This document shows, in pieces, positions 17,680-26,701 of a DNA stretch of 64,000 nucleotides. How positions within the stretch are numbered: the first letter of the stretch is position 1; every line of letters starts with the position of its first letter. The stretch is taken from contig NZ_JAQQXR010000011.1 of assembly GCF_028595325.1 (NCBI RefSeq), positions 86,174 through 150,173 of the forward strand, given 5' to 3'. The notes under the pieces were generated by a model that did no database searches, was not told the origin of the DNA, and saw only the letters and a program-made list of their open reading frames with translations. The DNA comes from Janthinobacterium fluminis. Lineage in GTDB: Bacteria; Pseudomonadota; Gammaproteobacteria; Burkholderiales; Burkholderiaceae_D. Both the position numbers and the translations under genes were made by a program.

Positions 17680-18348
17680 TCAGCTTGGGGGCGCCGCGGC
17701 GCCCGCGCCGGCCTGCGCCGGCTTGCCGCCCGGGCCGGCGCGGTCCTTGTCCACTCTCTCCTGTCCCTTCTCCTGTGCCTGCTCCTTGTCGCGCGGCCGC
17801 TTGATACCGACGAATAAATTAAATTCCACCACCTTCTTCGCGCTGCGGCCCTGCCCCAGCCCCGTCGAGCGCACCTCGACCAGCTCGGGCCGCTCCAACC
17901 ACGGCGAACGCCCGGCCAGATTGCGCAACAATTCCGACACCCGCTCCTGCGACTGCGCGTAGCCGTTCATGTTGACGCGCTGGCCGTCCTGCTTGAACGC
18001 GCGCAGGTAGACGCCCTCCGGCGTCTGCTTGACCAGCTCGTCCATCAGAAACACCGGCTGGTTGCGGTCGCCCTGCAAGTCCTCGACGGCCTGCTGGCGC
18101 GCCTTCAGCGCCTCGATTTCCTGCTTCAGCGTGGCGATCTCGGCGATCTTCTTGTCGAGCACGGCGATCTCCGCCGCAATGACGCCGTTGCGCTCGTTCT
18201 GGATGGCGATGCGGCGCGCGTTGTAGCCGGCCACGGCCAGCACCACGGCGGCGCCGGCGACCGCGCACAAGGTCAGCAGCGCCAGGAAGGCGGCGTGCTT
18301 CTGTTTGCGCTTTTCCTCGCGGTGCGGCAGCAGATTGATGCGTATCAT
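17680..18348 (-). CDS. pilN: Type IV pilus inner-membrane protein PilN
   Basis: Bitopic protein of 222 aa. The conserved cytoplasmic N-terminus MIRINLLPHRE binds PilM. A membrane helix lies near residues 19-40, followed by a coiled coil rich in Glu/Lys and the periplasmic domain (QTPEGVYLRAFKQDGQRV). The C-terminal tail after about residue 185 is charged and Gly/Ala/Pro-rich, longer than in many PilN. The ATG overlaps the pilM stop. Confidence 0.95.
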   Translation of the reverse strand: MIRINLLPHREEKRKQKHAAFLALLTLCAVAGAAVVLAVAGYNARRIAIQNERNGVIAAEIAVLDKKIAEIATLKQEIEALKARQQAVEDLQGDRNQPVFLMDELVKQTPEGVYLRAFKQDGQRVNMNGYAQSQERVSELLRNLAGRSPWLERPELVEVRSTGLGQGRSAKKVVEFNLFVGIKRPRDKEQAQEKGQERVDKDRAGPGGKPAQAGAGAAAPPS

Positions 18349-19424
18349 CAGCCAAACCTCCGCAAGGCCAGGCCGCAGGCCACCAGATAGGCCGGCGCGT
18401 CGTTGCGCAACTGCGCCTCGCGCACGCCCGCCGCCAATTGCATGCCCTGGAAAGGCGACAGCACGGCGGCGGCGATCTTGGTGCGCCCGGCGATCATCTC
18501 CAGCAGGCCGGGCAACTGGGCGCAGCCGCCGGCCAGGAACAGCTGGTCGACGCGGGTATAGGGGGTGGACGTGAAAAAGAACTGGATCGCCCGCGTCACC
18601 TCCAGCGCGGCGCTCTCAAGGAAGGGGGCGAGAATCTCGGCCGCATAATTGTCCGGCAGCTCGCCGGCCTTCTTGCGCGCCTCGGCCTCGTCGAAGGGCA
18701 GGCCGAAGGCGCGCACGATGTCCTGGGTCAGCTGGTTGCCGCCGAAGGGCTGCTCGCGCTCATAGATGGTGACGCCGTCCAGCAGCACGGAAATATGGGT
18801 GACCTGGGCGCCGATCTGGAACAGCGCCACCACCTGGCCCAGCGTGCTCTTCGGCGTCAGCGCCGTGACCCGGTCCAGCGCCGCGCGCGCCGCATACGAT
18901 TCGATGTCCATGACGACCGCCTTCAGGCCGGCCGCCTCGGCGATGGCGACGCGGTCCTCGACCTTTTCGCGGCGCGACGCCGCCAGCATGACCTCGATGT
19001 CCTCGGGCGAATTCTGGGCCGGCCCCAGCACGTCGAAATCCAGGCTGACCTCGTCGAGGGCGAAGGGAATGTACTGGCTGGCCTCGGACTCGACCTGGAC
19101 CTCCAGCTGGTCCTCGGAAAGGCCGGCCGGCAAAATGATTTTCTTCGTGATCACCGAGGCCGGCGGCATGCCCAGCGCCACCAGGCGGGCCCGCGTGCCG
19201 CTCTTTTTCCACACGCGGCGCAGCGCGTCGGAGACTTGCTCGATGTTTTCGATATTGCCGTCGACCACGGCGCCGCGCGGCAGCGGCTCGGCCGCGTAGC
19301 GCTCCAGCCGCAAGTCCTGCTTGCCGGCCAGCGACAATTCCACCAGACGCACGCCGGAGGTGCTGATGTCGATGCCCAGCATGGGGCCGCGCGCCTGAGC
19401 GAACAAATTTTTGATAGAGATCAA
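18348..19424 (-). CDS. pilM: Type IV pilus actin-like ATPase PilM
   Basis: Cytoplasmic actin-fold protein of 358 aa that binds the N-terminus of PilN. Nucleotide-binding signatures include GIDISTSGVRLVELS near the N-terminus, SVLLDGVTIYERE, and LFLAGGCAQLPGL near the C-terminus. The start is a TTG at 19424 preceded by a strong GGGGGAGG at about 6 nt; no ATG fits. First gene of pilMNOPQ, divergent from mrcA as in other proteobacteria. Confidence 0.94.
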   Translation of the reverse strand: MISIKNLFAQARGPMLGIDISTSGVRLVELSLAGKQDLRLERYAAEPLPRGAVVDGNIENIEQVSDALRRVWKKSGTRARLVALGMPPASVITKKIILPAGLSEDQLEVQVESEASQYIPFALDEVSLDFDVLGPAQNSPEDIEVMLAASRREKVEDRVAIAEAAGLKAVVMDIESYAARAALDRVTALTPKSTLGQVVALFQIGAQVTHISVLLDGVTIYEREQPFGGNQLTQDIVRAFGLPFDEAEARKKAGELPDNYAAEILAPFLESAALEVTRAIQFFFTSTPYTRVDQLFLAGGCAQLPGLLEMIAGRTKIAAAVLSPFQGMQLAAGVREAQLRNDAPAYLVACGLALRRFG

Positions 19425-19563
19425 GGCCGTCCTCCCCCGCGCCGCGCCGCGCGATCGCTTACGCTGCCGCTATTGTGTTTCCGGTCACACATTGAAACTC
19501 TGGGCATAAGGGGACTCGTTCGCAAAGCTGCGTTTAAACGGCACACATCGGACTGTGCTTTAA

Positions 19564-19593
19564 ATCCTAGCAATAAGGCTTGGTGCATGTAAA
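19564..19593 (-). promoter_or_regulatory. Candidate sigma70 promoter of pilMNOPQ
   Basis: On the - strand TTTACA (5/6 match) and TAGGAT (4/6) are spaced by 18 bp, about 130 nt upstream of the pilM TTG. The 330-bp divergent region 19425-19754 otherwise holds only the mrcA promoter candidate; nothing else was recognised. Confidence 0.45.
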
Positions 19594-19713
19594 GGTATTT
19601 CTATTGCGCATGATTCGAAGCGTGGCCGTATCCGCCACACTGTGCGCCGGCCGGCGCGGCGCCACTTGTCCGCCGCCGCAGCGCTTGGCGCGCCGCAGGC
19701 CCGGCACCTCGCT

Positions 19714-19719
19714 TATAAT
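19714..19719 (+). promoter_or_regulatory. Consensus -10 box upstream of mrcA
   Basis: A perfect TATAAT lies 35 nt upstream of the mrcA ATG. No good -35 box was found at 16-18 bp (TTGGCG is 23 bp away), so the promoter may need an activator. Confidence 0.4.
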
Positions 19720-19754
19720 TGATTCGCATAACTACAGCGAAAGACTCGACGCGC

Positions 19755-22097
19755 ATGACCTCTTCCAAATCCGCCGGCGCGCCCGCCCCCCAGCCCGCCG
19801 CCGGCAGCAAGTCCAAACGTTTCCTCCTGATGTCCCTCGTCTCCCTGTTCGGGCTGGGGCTGGTCGCCGTGCTGCTGGTGGTCTTCGGCCTGGCGATGGC
19901 CTACCCGAACCTGCCGGCGCTCGACACGCTGACCGATTACAGGCCGAAGATGCCGCTGCGGATTTTCTCGTCCGACAACGTGCTCATCGGCGAATTCGGC
20001 GAAGAGCGGCGCAACCTCGTGCACATCAAGGACATTCCCGACGTCATGAAAAAAGCCGTGCTGGCGATCGAGGACGACCGCTTCTACGAGCATGGCGGCG
20101 TCGACTACCTGGGCATCACGCGCGCCGCGCTGCACAACCTGACGGGCGGCGCGAAACAGGGCGCCTCGACCATCACCCAGCAGGTCGCGCGCAATTTCTT
20201 CCTGTCGAGCGAGCAAACCCTGAAGCGCAAAGCCTATGAGGTCTTGCTGGCATGGAAAATCGAACAGAACCTCAGCAAGGACCAGATCCTTGAGGTGTAT
20301 ATGAACCAGATTTACCTGGGCCAGCGCGCCTACGGTTTCTCCTCGGCCGCGCAAATCTACTTCGGCAAGAGCCTCAAGGAAATCAGCGTGGCCGAGGCGG
20401 CCATGCTGGCCGGCCTGCCGAAGGCGCCGTCGGCCTACAACCCGGTGGTGAACCCGAAGCGGGCGCGCACGCGCCAGCAATACATCCTGCAACGCATGCA
20501 CCAGCTCGGCTACATCAGCGACGCCCAGTTCGAGGAAGCCCGTGCCGAGCAGCTCAAGGTCAAGACCGACAGCAGCGAATTCGGCGTGCATGCCGAATAC
20601 GTCGCCGAAATGGCCCGCCAGCTGGTCTACGAGCAATTCAAGGAAGACACCTACACGCGCGGCCTGAACGTCTTCACCACCATCACCAAGGCCGACCAGG
20701 ACGCCGCCTACCTGGCGCTGCGCCGCGGCGTGATGGACTATGAAAAACGCCACGGCTACCGCGGCCCGGAAGCGTATATCGACATCCCGCAGCGCAAGGA
20801 AGAGGCCGACGACGCCATCGAAACGGAGCTGGCCGACCACCCGGACAGCGACGACATCATCGCCGCGATGGTGCTGCAAGCCTCGCCGCAGAAAATCGTC
20901 GCCGTCACGGCGGCCGGCGAGGAAATCAGCATCAGCGGCCCGGGCCTGAGCTTCGGCGCGGCCTGGTTGTCGGAGAAGGCGGCGCCGAACCGGCGCATCC
21001 GCCGCGGCGCCGTGATCCGCGTCATGCAGGAGGGCAACGCCTGGACCGTCACGCAGATGCCGGAAGTCGAGTCGGCCTTCGTCTCGGCCAGCACCAGCGA
21101 CGGCGCGATCCGCGCGATGGTGGGCGGCTTCGACTTCAACCGCAACAAGTTCAACCACGTCACGCAAGCCTGGCGCCAGCCCGGCTCGGCCTTCAAGCCC
21201 TTCATCTACTCGGCCTCGCTGGAGCGCGGCCTGTCGCCCGCCACCATCATCAACGACGCGCCGATTTCCTTCGACGCCGGCCAGACGGGCGGCCAGGCCT
21301 GGGAACCGAAGAACTACGATAGCAAGTACGAAGGTCCGATGACGATGCGGCGCGGCCTGACCAAGTCGAAGAACATGATCTCGATCCGCATCCTGAACAA
21401 GATAGGCGCCAAGTACGGCCAGGAATACGCGACCCGCTTCGGCTTCGACGCCGAAAAGAACCCGCCCTACCTGACGCTGGCGCTGGGCGCCGGCTCGGTG
21501 ACGCCGCTGCAGATGGCCGGCGCCTACGCCGTGTTCGCCAACGGCGGCTACAAGGTCAACCCTTACCTGATCGCCAAGGTCACCGACAGCGAGGGCAAGG
21601 TGCTGTCGCAGGCCAACCCGGACCTGGCCGGCGTCGCGGCCAACCGCGTCATCGACGAACGCAACGCCTTCATCATGAACAGCATGATGAACGACGTCGT
21701 GCGTTTCGGCACCGCCGCGAAGGCGATGGCGCTGAAGCGCTCCGACCTGTCGGGCAAGACCGGCACCACCAACGACTCGATCGACGCCTGGTTCGCCGGC
21801 TACCAGGCGAAGCTGGTGGGCATTGCGTGGATAGGCTACGACCAGCCGAAGAACCTCGGCAACCGCGAGACGGGCGGCGGCCTGGCCCTGCCGATCTGGA
21901 TGAGTTATATGCAGAAGGCGCTGAAAAGCATCCCGATCGAGGAGCGCGCCGTTCCGGACGGCGTGATCCAGTCCGGCGACGACTACTATTACGCGGAGAA
22001 TCCGCCGGGCACGGCCGTGCACAGCCTGGAGGGGGCGGCGCGCGGCACGCCGGCCGAGGAGAAGGCCAAGGACGCCGTCAAGAACGAGCTGTTCTGA
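19755..22097 (+). CDS. mrcA: Penicillin-binding protein 1A (bifunctional transglycosylase/transpeptidase)
   Basis: Class A PBP of 780 aa that polymerises and cross-links peptidoglycan. An N-terminal membrane anchor lies near residues 22-45. The glycosyltransferase domain contains EDDRFYEHGGVD (catalytic Glu), QGASTITQQVARNFF and RKAYEVLLAWKIEQ. An OB-like insert follows, then the transpeptidase domain with SxxK at GSAFKPFIY, SxN at KSKNMIS and KTG at LSGKTGTTND. The ATG at 19755 is preferred to an in-frame TTG at 19719, which overlaps the -10 box. Divergent from pilM, the classical arrangement. Confidence 0.95.
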   Translation: MTSSKSAGAPAPQPAAGSKSKRFLLMSLVSLFGLGLVAVLLVVFGLAMAYPNLPALDTLTDYRPKMPLRIFSSDNVLIGEFGEERRNLVHIKDIPDVMKKAVLAIEDDRFYEHGGVDYLGITRAALHNLTGGAKQGASTITQQVARNFFLSSEQTLKRKAYEVLLAWKIEQNLSKDQILEVYMNQIYLGQRAYGFSSAAQIYFGKSLKEISVAEAAMLAGLPKAPSAYNPVVNPKRARTRQQYILQRMHQLGYISDAQFEEARAEQLKVKTDSSEFGVHAEYVAEMARQLVYEQFKEDTYTRGLNVFTTITKADQDAAYLALRRGVMDYEKRHGYRGPEAYIDIPQRKEEADDAIETELADHPDSDDIIAAMVLQASPQKIVAVTAAGEEISISGPGLSFGAAWLSEKAAPNRRIRRGAVIRVMQEGNAWTVTQMPEVESAFVSASTSDGAIRAMVGGFDFNRNKFNHVTQAWRQPGSAFKPFIYSASLERGLSPATIINDAPISFDAGQTGGQAWEPKNYDSKYEGPMTMRRGLTKSKNMISIRILNKIGAKYGQEYATRFGFDAEKNPPYLTLALGAGSVTPLQMAGAYAVFANGGYKVNPYLIAKVTDSEGKVLSQANPDLAGVAANRVIDERNAFIMNSMMNDVVRFGTAAKAMALKRSDLSGKTGTTNDSIDAWFAGYQAKLVGIAWIGYDQPKNLGNRETGGGLALPIWMSYMQKALKSIPIEERAVPDGVIQSGDDYYYAENPPGTAVHSLEGAARGTPAEEKAKDAVKNELF

Positions 22098-22104
22098 CGG
22101 CGCG

Positions 22105-22139
22105 GGCGGCGCAGCGGGAACCTAGCCCGGCGCGCCGCC
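22105..22139. terminator. Hairpin between convergent mrcA and cyaY
   Basis: GGCGGCGC pairs with GCGCCGCC (8 bp) around a 19-nt loop that can itself partly pair. There is no clear T-run on either side, so it is a probable but weak bidirectional terminator. Confidence 0.4.
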
Positions 22140-22150
22140 TTGTGTGCGGT

Positions 22151-22480
22151 TCAGGCCAGGGTCACGGCCACGCCGGCCTGGGCGCTGGCCAGGCCGGACA
22201 GCGCGGCGAACAACTCCGAGCCGTCGCGCGAGTCGATCCACTGGGCGCCGACGCGGTTGTAGTGGAAACCGCCCGCTTTCGCCGCCACCCACAGTTGCTG
22301 CATCGGCGCCTGGCTATTGACGATGATTTTCGAACCATTGTCGATAAACTCGATTTCCAGCACATTGCCGCTGCGGCTGCATTCGACATCGAGGACATCC
22401 TCGTCGTTCAGCCTATCCAGCGCGGCCTCGATCGCCGTCAGGGTCGCTTCCGCCAAGGCCAGGAATTCTGATTCGCTCAT
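22151..22480 (-). CDS. cyaY: Frataxin-like iron-sulfur assembly protein CyaY
   Basis: Cytoplasmic bacterial frataxin of 109 aa that modulates Fe-S cluster assembly by IscS. The acidic N-terminal helix is seen in LNDEDVLDVECSRSGNVLEI, and the beta-sheet core in KIIVNSQAPMQQLWVAAKAGG followed by FHYN. It ends in a regulated-helix segment SRDGSELFAALS. The length matches the family. The ATG at 22480 has GGAG 7-8 nt upstream. It is divergent from lptM with nearly no spacer. Confidence 0.93.
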   Translation of the reverse strand: MSESEFLALAEATLTAIEAALDRLNDEDVLDVECSRSGNVLEIEFIDNGSKIIVNSQAPMQQLWVAAKAGGFHYNRVGAQWIDSRDGSELFAALSGLASAQAGVAVTLA

Positions 22481-22520
22481 GCTACACTCCAAGATCTTTT
22501 ATCAAACCGTGATTCTAATC

Positions 22521-22718
22521 GTGAAGTCAACTTTAGCGTTGTATATCGGCATATCCCTGTTCATCTCCGGCATGCTGGCGGGCTGCGGCCAGCCTGGCCC
22601 CCTGTACATGCCGAAACCGCCGGCCAAGCCGCCGGCCGCGGCGGCAAGCGCGAGCCAGCCGGCCATCGCGCCGGCCCCGGTGCCGCCGCCGCCCGCCCTG
22701 CCCGCGACTCAGCAATAA
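22521..22718 (+). CDS. lptM: Small LptM/YifL-like lipoprotein
   Basis: Lipoprotein of about 65 aa. It has a hydrophobic signal and lipobox MLAGC, followed directly by GQPGPLYMP, the family signature G-x-x-GPLYxP, and a Pro/Ala-rich tail. LptM helps the LptDE translocon mature (established for E. coli). The start is uncertain: GTG 22521 gives a normal signal length, with alternatives at GTG 22509 and ATG 22478. No good ribosome site is visible. It is divergent from cyaY as usual, but the lysA gene that commonly follows is absent here. Confidence 0.75.
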   Translation: MKSTLALYIGISLFISGMLAGCGQPGPLYMPKPPAKPPAAAASASQPAIAPAPVPPPPALPATQQ

Positions 22719-22726
22719 GCCAACAT

Positions 22727-23716
22727 TTATTCGTCGGCAAATATTTCCTCAAGACTGGACGCGTCGAACAGCCGGTCATACCAATACTCGATCCGGGCCA
22801 CCGGCGCCGCCTCGATGCGCGCGCCGATCGACGGCGGCATATTGCCAAAACGCTTATGCAACAGCGACTCCAGCCACGCCCGGTCGGCTTGCAGCCGGCC
22901 CTCCTGCCGCCCTTGCCGCAGGCCCCGCTTCAAGCCTTTTTGAATGGCGTTGTATTCCCATTCTTCTTCCCAGCTTTTGAACTCTTGCTTGAGCATGATC
23001 TCGACCTCCGAAAATTGCTCCAATGATGGCATATCCAGCCCACTGAACTGTCGTTGCAGATGCGCCGCAATCCAGTGCGTCAGCGTGGTGCGCAAAGACT
23101 CGCATTCGCCGTGCTTGAGCCATGCGGCCAGGCTGGCGATAACGTTGCGGATATCCTTGTAGGCGCGCGAGCGCTGCAAGCGGAACACGGCGGCAATCAA
23201 ATTGCGCTGCTCCGCCAGCGTGGCGCTGTCATAACTGCTTTGATCGATCAGCAAATACCTTTGTTCCGGCTGCAAAGGCGCCAGCCCCTCAGGCGGCGCC
23301 AGCATCAATTGCGCCAGGTCGGTGCTGGCGCGCCAGGGCGCGGCGCCGTTGTACAGCACGACAGGCAGGATGGGCGGCAACTTGCCTTGCCGGCTCAGCT
23401 CGTGGCGCTTGACCAAGTCCTGGCACAGCAGGCCGACGTACACTTGCATCCGCAGAGCCATCCAGGGATCGTTGCGGGACTGGAACTCAAGCAGCAGATA
23501 GACGTAAATCCAATCCGCCCCCAGGCGCAGCCGCCACACCATGTCGTCGTGGCGCTGGCGGCCCGTATCGCTGGCGTAGCTGGCGTTGACGCGCTCAAAG
23601 GCGCGCAAGTCCAAGTCCTTGGCCCAGGGATAGGGAAGGAAACCGGCCAGCAAGTCGCGCACCATTTCCGGGTGCGCAAACAACTGCCTATAGCCAGTGT
23701 CGTGATCGTGCGCCAT
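22727..23716 (-). CDS. Rpn-family PD-(D/E)XK nuclease (Transposase_31-like)
   Basis: Protein of 329 aa of the Rpn family of recombination-promoting nucleases, long annotated as putative transposases. The N-terminal motif HDTGYRQLFAHPEMVRDLL, the nuclease core RHDDMVWRLR followed by YLLLEFQSR (the D...ExQ form of the PD-(D/E)XK site), and ALRMQVYVGLL are typical. The C-terminal half is charged and helical, with a GLKRGLRQGRQEGR segment. The start is uncertain (ATG 23716 chosen; 23737 and 23764 are in frame). No flanking inverted repeats were seen, so it is not obviously part of a live IS. It occupies the place where lysA often lies. Confidence 0.85.
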   Translation of the reverse strand: MAHDHDTGYRQLFAHPEMVRDLLAGFLPYPWAKDLDLRAFERVNASYASDTGRQRHDDMVWRLRLGADWIYVYLLLEFQSRNDPWMALRMQVYVGLLCQDLVKRHELSRQGKLPPILPVVLYNGAAPWRASTDLAQLMLAPPEGLAPLQPEQRYLLIDQSSYDSATLAEQRNLIAAVFRLQRSRAYKDIRNVIASLAAWLKHGECESLRTTLTHWIAAHLQRQFSGLDMPSLEQFSEVEIMLKQEFKSWEEEWEYNAIQKGLKRGLRQGRQEGRLQADRAWLESLLHKRFGNMPPSIGARIEAAPVARIEYWYDRLFDASSLEEIFADE

Positions 23717-23780
23717 GCAGGCATGGTAGGCGCGCATCGCTTGCGCCCGCTTGGGCGGGCGCAAGGAAAGCGGGGAAGTA

Positions 23781-24413
23781 TTATGCCGGCTTGCCGGCGG
23801 TGGATTTCACGTAGCGCCAATACACGCGGATACCGAGCAATAGCGCGACGATCAAACCAAATAAAATAGGTTGCGCGAAATTGTGCTTGCCGGCCTTCAT
23901 CCACCAGAAATGCAGGATGGCCAGCGGCGCGATCACGTAAACGAGGCGGTGCAGGTACTGCCAGCGCTTGCCGCCGAGCCGGCGCACCATGGCGTTGCTG
24001 CTGGTCGCGGCCAGCGCAATGAGCGGCACAAAGGCGATGAAGCCGACCGTGATGAAGGGCCGCTTGAGCACGTCCGCCCACATTTCCGCCACGTCGAAAA
24101 AGTGGTCGAACCACAGGAAGGTGGTGAAATGCAGGGCGGCGTAAAAGAACACAAACAGTCCCAGCATGCGCCGCAGCCTGATCAGCCAGTTCCACTTCGA
24201 CAGACGGCGCAGCGGCGTCACCGCCAGCGTGATGCAGAGGAAGTACAGCGTCCAGTCACCGGTGCCGCGCGTAATGAACTCCAGCGGCTCAACCAGTTGC
24301 CCGGCGGCCGTCAGCCACACCATGCGCACGAACGGCAGCAGGGCCAGCACAAAGATGGCCGCTTTGAGCCAGCCCAGTTGTTTGGGGCTCGGGAAGAAAG
24401 GTAAGGTGTTCAT
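23781..24413 (-). CDS. msrQ: Methionine sulfoxide reductase heme-binding subunit MsrQ (YedZ)
   Basis: Integral membrane b-type cytochrome of 210 aa with about six helices, of the ferric-reductase-like family. It passes quinone electrons to MsrP for repair of oxidised periplasmic methionines. Heme-ligand histidines are expected in FYAALHFTTFLWF, QYLHRLVYV and ILHFWWMKAG. GTGDWTLYFLCITLAVTPLR (given in part: GDWTLYFLCITLAVTP) is a YedZ signature. It starts directly at the msrP stop (spacing 0). Confidence 0.95.
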   Translation of the reverse strand: MNTLPFFPSPKQLGWLKAAIFVLALLPFVRMVWLTAAGQLVEPLEFITRGTGDWTLYFLCITLAVTPLRRLSKWNWLIRLRRMLGLFVFFYAALHFTTFLWFDHFFDVAEMWADVLKRPFITVGFIAFVPLIALAATSSNAMVRRLGGKRWQYLHRLVYVIAPLAILHFWWMKAGKHNFAQPILFGLIVALLLGIRVYWRYVKSTAGKPA

Positions 24414-25394
24414 TTAAAAGAATTTCTTCAAGTCCATCCCCGCATACAGCGAGGCGACGTCGTTGTAACCGTTGAACATCAGCGTCTTGCGCTTGCGCGC
24501 CAGGAAACCGTCCTCGCCGATGCGCCGCTCGCTCGCCTGCGACCAGCGCGGGTGGTCGACGTTCGGGTTGACGTTCGAGTAAAAACCGTACTCCGACGGC
24601 GCCGCCAGGTTCCAGGCCGTGCGCGGCTGCTCCTTGACGAAGCGTATCTTGACGATGGACTTGGCCGACTTGAAGCCATACTTCCACGGCAGCACGATGC
24701 GCACCGGCGCGCCGTTCTGGTTCGGCAGGGTTTCGTCGTACATGCCCAGGGTCAGCAGCGCCAGCGGATGGTTCGCCTCGTCGATGCGCAAGCCCTCGAC
24801 ATAGGGCCAGGTCAGCACGCGGCTGCCGACACCCGGCATCTGCTTCTTGTCGGCCAGGCTGACGAACTCGACGTATTTCGCGTTGCCGGTCGGCTCGACC
24901 TTCTTGATCAATTCCGACAGCGAATAGCCTATCCACGGAATCACCATCGACCAACCCTCGACGCAGCGCAGGCGGTAGACGCGCTCCTCCAGCGGCGCCA
25001 GCTTGAGCAGCGCGTCCAGGTCCAGCGTCATCGGCTTCTTGACCTCGCCCTCGATCGTCACCGTCCACGGCCGCGGCTTCAGCGTGCCGGCGTTCTGGGC
25101 CGGATCGGCCTTGTCGGTGCCGAATTCGTAGAAATTATTGTAGGTCGTGGCGTCTTTGTAGGCGCTCGGCTGGTCCATCGACGAGTAGGCCGGATTCAAT
25201 CTGGCGCCCAACTTGGCGTTGCCGCCCGTTTGCGCCAGGGCCTCGCGGCCGGCCATCGCCAGCAGCGAGGCGCCGGCGATCGAGCCGGCCGCGATCTGCT
25301 CGATAAAGCGGCGGCGCGACTCGAACACGGCGCGCGGCGTGATTTCTGAGGAAAACGGCAATTCGATGCCGTTGGGACTACGTTGGATCAACAT
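24414..25394 (-). CDS. msrP: Protein-methionine-sulfoxide reductase catalytic subunit MsrP (YedY)
   Basis: Periplasmic molybdopterin enzyme of 326 aa that reduces methionine sulfoxide in proteins. The Tat signal holds SRRRFIEQ (Arg27-Arg29) and a hydrophobic stretch ending near ALAQ. The Mo ligand is Cys144 in [15 protein letters not shown]. Other sulfite-oxidase-fold segments are [29 protein letters not shown] and [11 protein letters not shown]. It forms an operon with msrQ. Confidence 0.96.
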   Translation of the reverse strand: MLIQRSPNGIELPFSSEITPRAVFESRRRFIEQIAAGSIAGASLLAMAGREALAQTGGNAKLGARLNPAYSSMDQPSAYKDATTYNNFYEFGTDKADPAQNAGTLKPRPWTVTIEGEVKKPMTLDLDALLKLAPLEERVYRLRCVEGWSMVIPWIGYSLSELIKKVEPTGNAKYVEFVSLADKKQMPGVGSRVLTWPYVEGLRIDEANHPLALLTLGMYDETLPNQNGAPVRIVLPWKYGFKSAKSIVKIRFVKEQPRTAWNLAAPSEYGFYSNVNPNVDHPRWSQASERRIGEDGFLARKRKTLMFNGYNDVASLYAGMDLKKFF

Positions 25395-25492
25395 GGCGAC
25401 TCCGGGCGGAAAAGAAGGGATTGCATCTTGGTCTGGCCAAGCCCCACAAACCTTACACTATCCGGCCCGAATGCGCTGCCGCTCAAACGCGC

Positions 25493-26647
25493 TTACAGCT
25501 TGCCATAGGAATGCAGGCCGGACAGGAACATATTCACGCCCAGGAAGGCAAAGGTCGTCACGAGCAGGCCGACCAGCGCCCACCAGGCCGCCACGCGCCC
25601 GCGCAAGCCCGTCATCAGGCGCATGTGCAACCAGGCCGCGTAGTTGAGCCAGACGATCAGCGCCCAGGTTTCCTTCGGATCCCACGACCAGTAACCGCCC
25701 CAGGCCTCGGCCGCCCACAGCGCGCCCAGGATGGTGGCCACGGTGAAGAAAGCGAAACCGACCGAGATCGCCTTGTACATGACGTCGTCGAGCACTTCCA
25801 GCGACGGCAGACGGTCGGCCAGGTGGCCGCTCGACTTGAGCAGGTAGGCCGCGGCGACCATGGCCGACAGCGAGAACGTGCCGTAGCCGATGAAATTGGC
25901 CGGCACGTGGATTTTCATCCACCAGCTTTGCAGCGCCGGCACCAGCGGCTGGATGTCGGCGGCGTCGCGCGTCACCGTATACCACAGCAGGAAGACGACG
26001 GCGGCCGAAATGACCAGCATCACAAACGCGCCCAGCTGGCGCGTCGCGTAGCTTTGCTCGTAGTACAGATAGAACATCGCCGTGATCAGCGAGAACAGGA
26101 TGAACACTTCATACAGGTTCGACACGGGGATATGCCCGACGTCGGCGCCGATCAGATAGGATTCGTACCAGCGCACCAGCAAGCCGGTAAAGCCCAGCAC
26201 CACGCCGGCCCAGCACAGCACCGAGCCGACCGAGGAGCCGAAATCGGAGCGGGCCAGCAGGCCGATCCAGTAAAACAGCGTCGACAGCACGAAAAAGGTG
26301 CCCATCCACAAAATCGCCGACTGGCTCGACAACATATATTTGAGGAAGAACTTGCTGTTGGCCGCATCCAGGCTGGCGCCGTATTGCGAGATGGCGAACA
26401 GCGCCAGCACGGCCATCGCCGGCATCAGCCAGCGCACCGGCTTCCAGTGCCAGCCCAGCCAGGCGAAGGTGGGCGCGGACGCCAGCAGGATCGCCTTCTC
26501 ATAGATGTCCATATAGGCGCCGTAGCGGTTCAGGCCGAACAGCGAGCCGGCCAGCAACAGGGCGCCGAAGGCCCAGTCGAGCAGGCTCAGGCGCTTGAAA
26601 AAGCCCGGCGCCTGCGTGTAGGTTTGTTTCTGTGTCAATTCCATCAT
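25493..26647 (-). CDS. ccsB: System II cytochrome c biogenesis protein CcsB/CcsA
   Basis: Polytopic heme-handling protein of 384 aa with about eight helices. The WWD motif is WGGYWSWDPKETWAL, followed by LNYAAWLHMRL, with conserved histidines in GHIPVSNLYEV and KIHVPANFIGYG. With ResB it forms the heme exporter and cytochrome c synthase. The gene lies 54 nt after the resB stop in the same direction. Nomenclature varies (CcsA/CcsB/ResC). Confidence 0.93.
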   Translation of the reverse strand: MMELTQKQTYTQAPGFFKRLSLLDWAFGALLLAGSLFGLNRYGAYMDIYEKAILLASAPTFAWLGWHWKPVRWLMPAMAVLALFAISQYGASLDAANSKFFLKYMLSSQSAILWMGTFFVLSTLFYWIGLLARSDFGSSVGSVLCWAGVVLGFTGLLVRWYESYLIGADVGHIPVSNLYEVFILFSLITAMFYLYYEQSYATRQLGAFVMLVISAAVVFLLWYTVTRDAADIQPLVPALQSWWMKIHVPANFIGYGTFSLSAMVAAAYLLKSSGHLADRLPSLEVLDDVMYKAISVGFAFFTVATILGALWAAEAWGGYWSWDPKETWALIVWLNYAAWLHMRLMTGLRGRVAAWWALVGLLVTTFAFLGVNMFLSGLHSYGKL

Positions 26648-26701
26648 CTTCTCCCAAACCGGGCCGCCGCTGAGCGCGGGCCGGAAACGACTGTGTCCAG
26701 A

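Noticed and set aside
22727..23716. Complete insertion sequence
   Set aside because: The Rpn-type gene has no visible terminal inverted repeats or target duplication, and this family is not now regarded as a true transposase.
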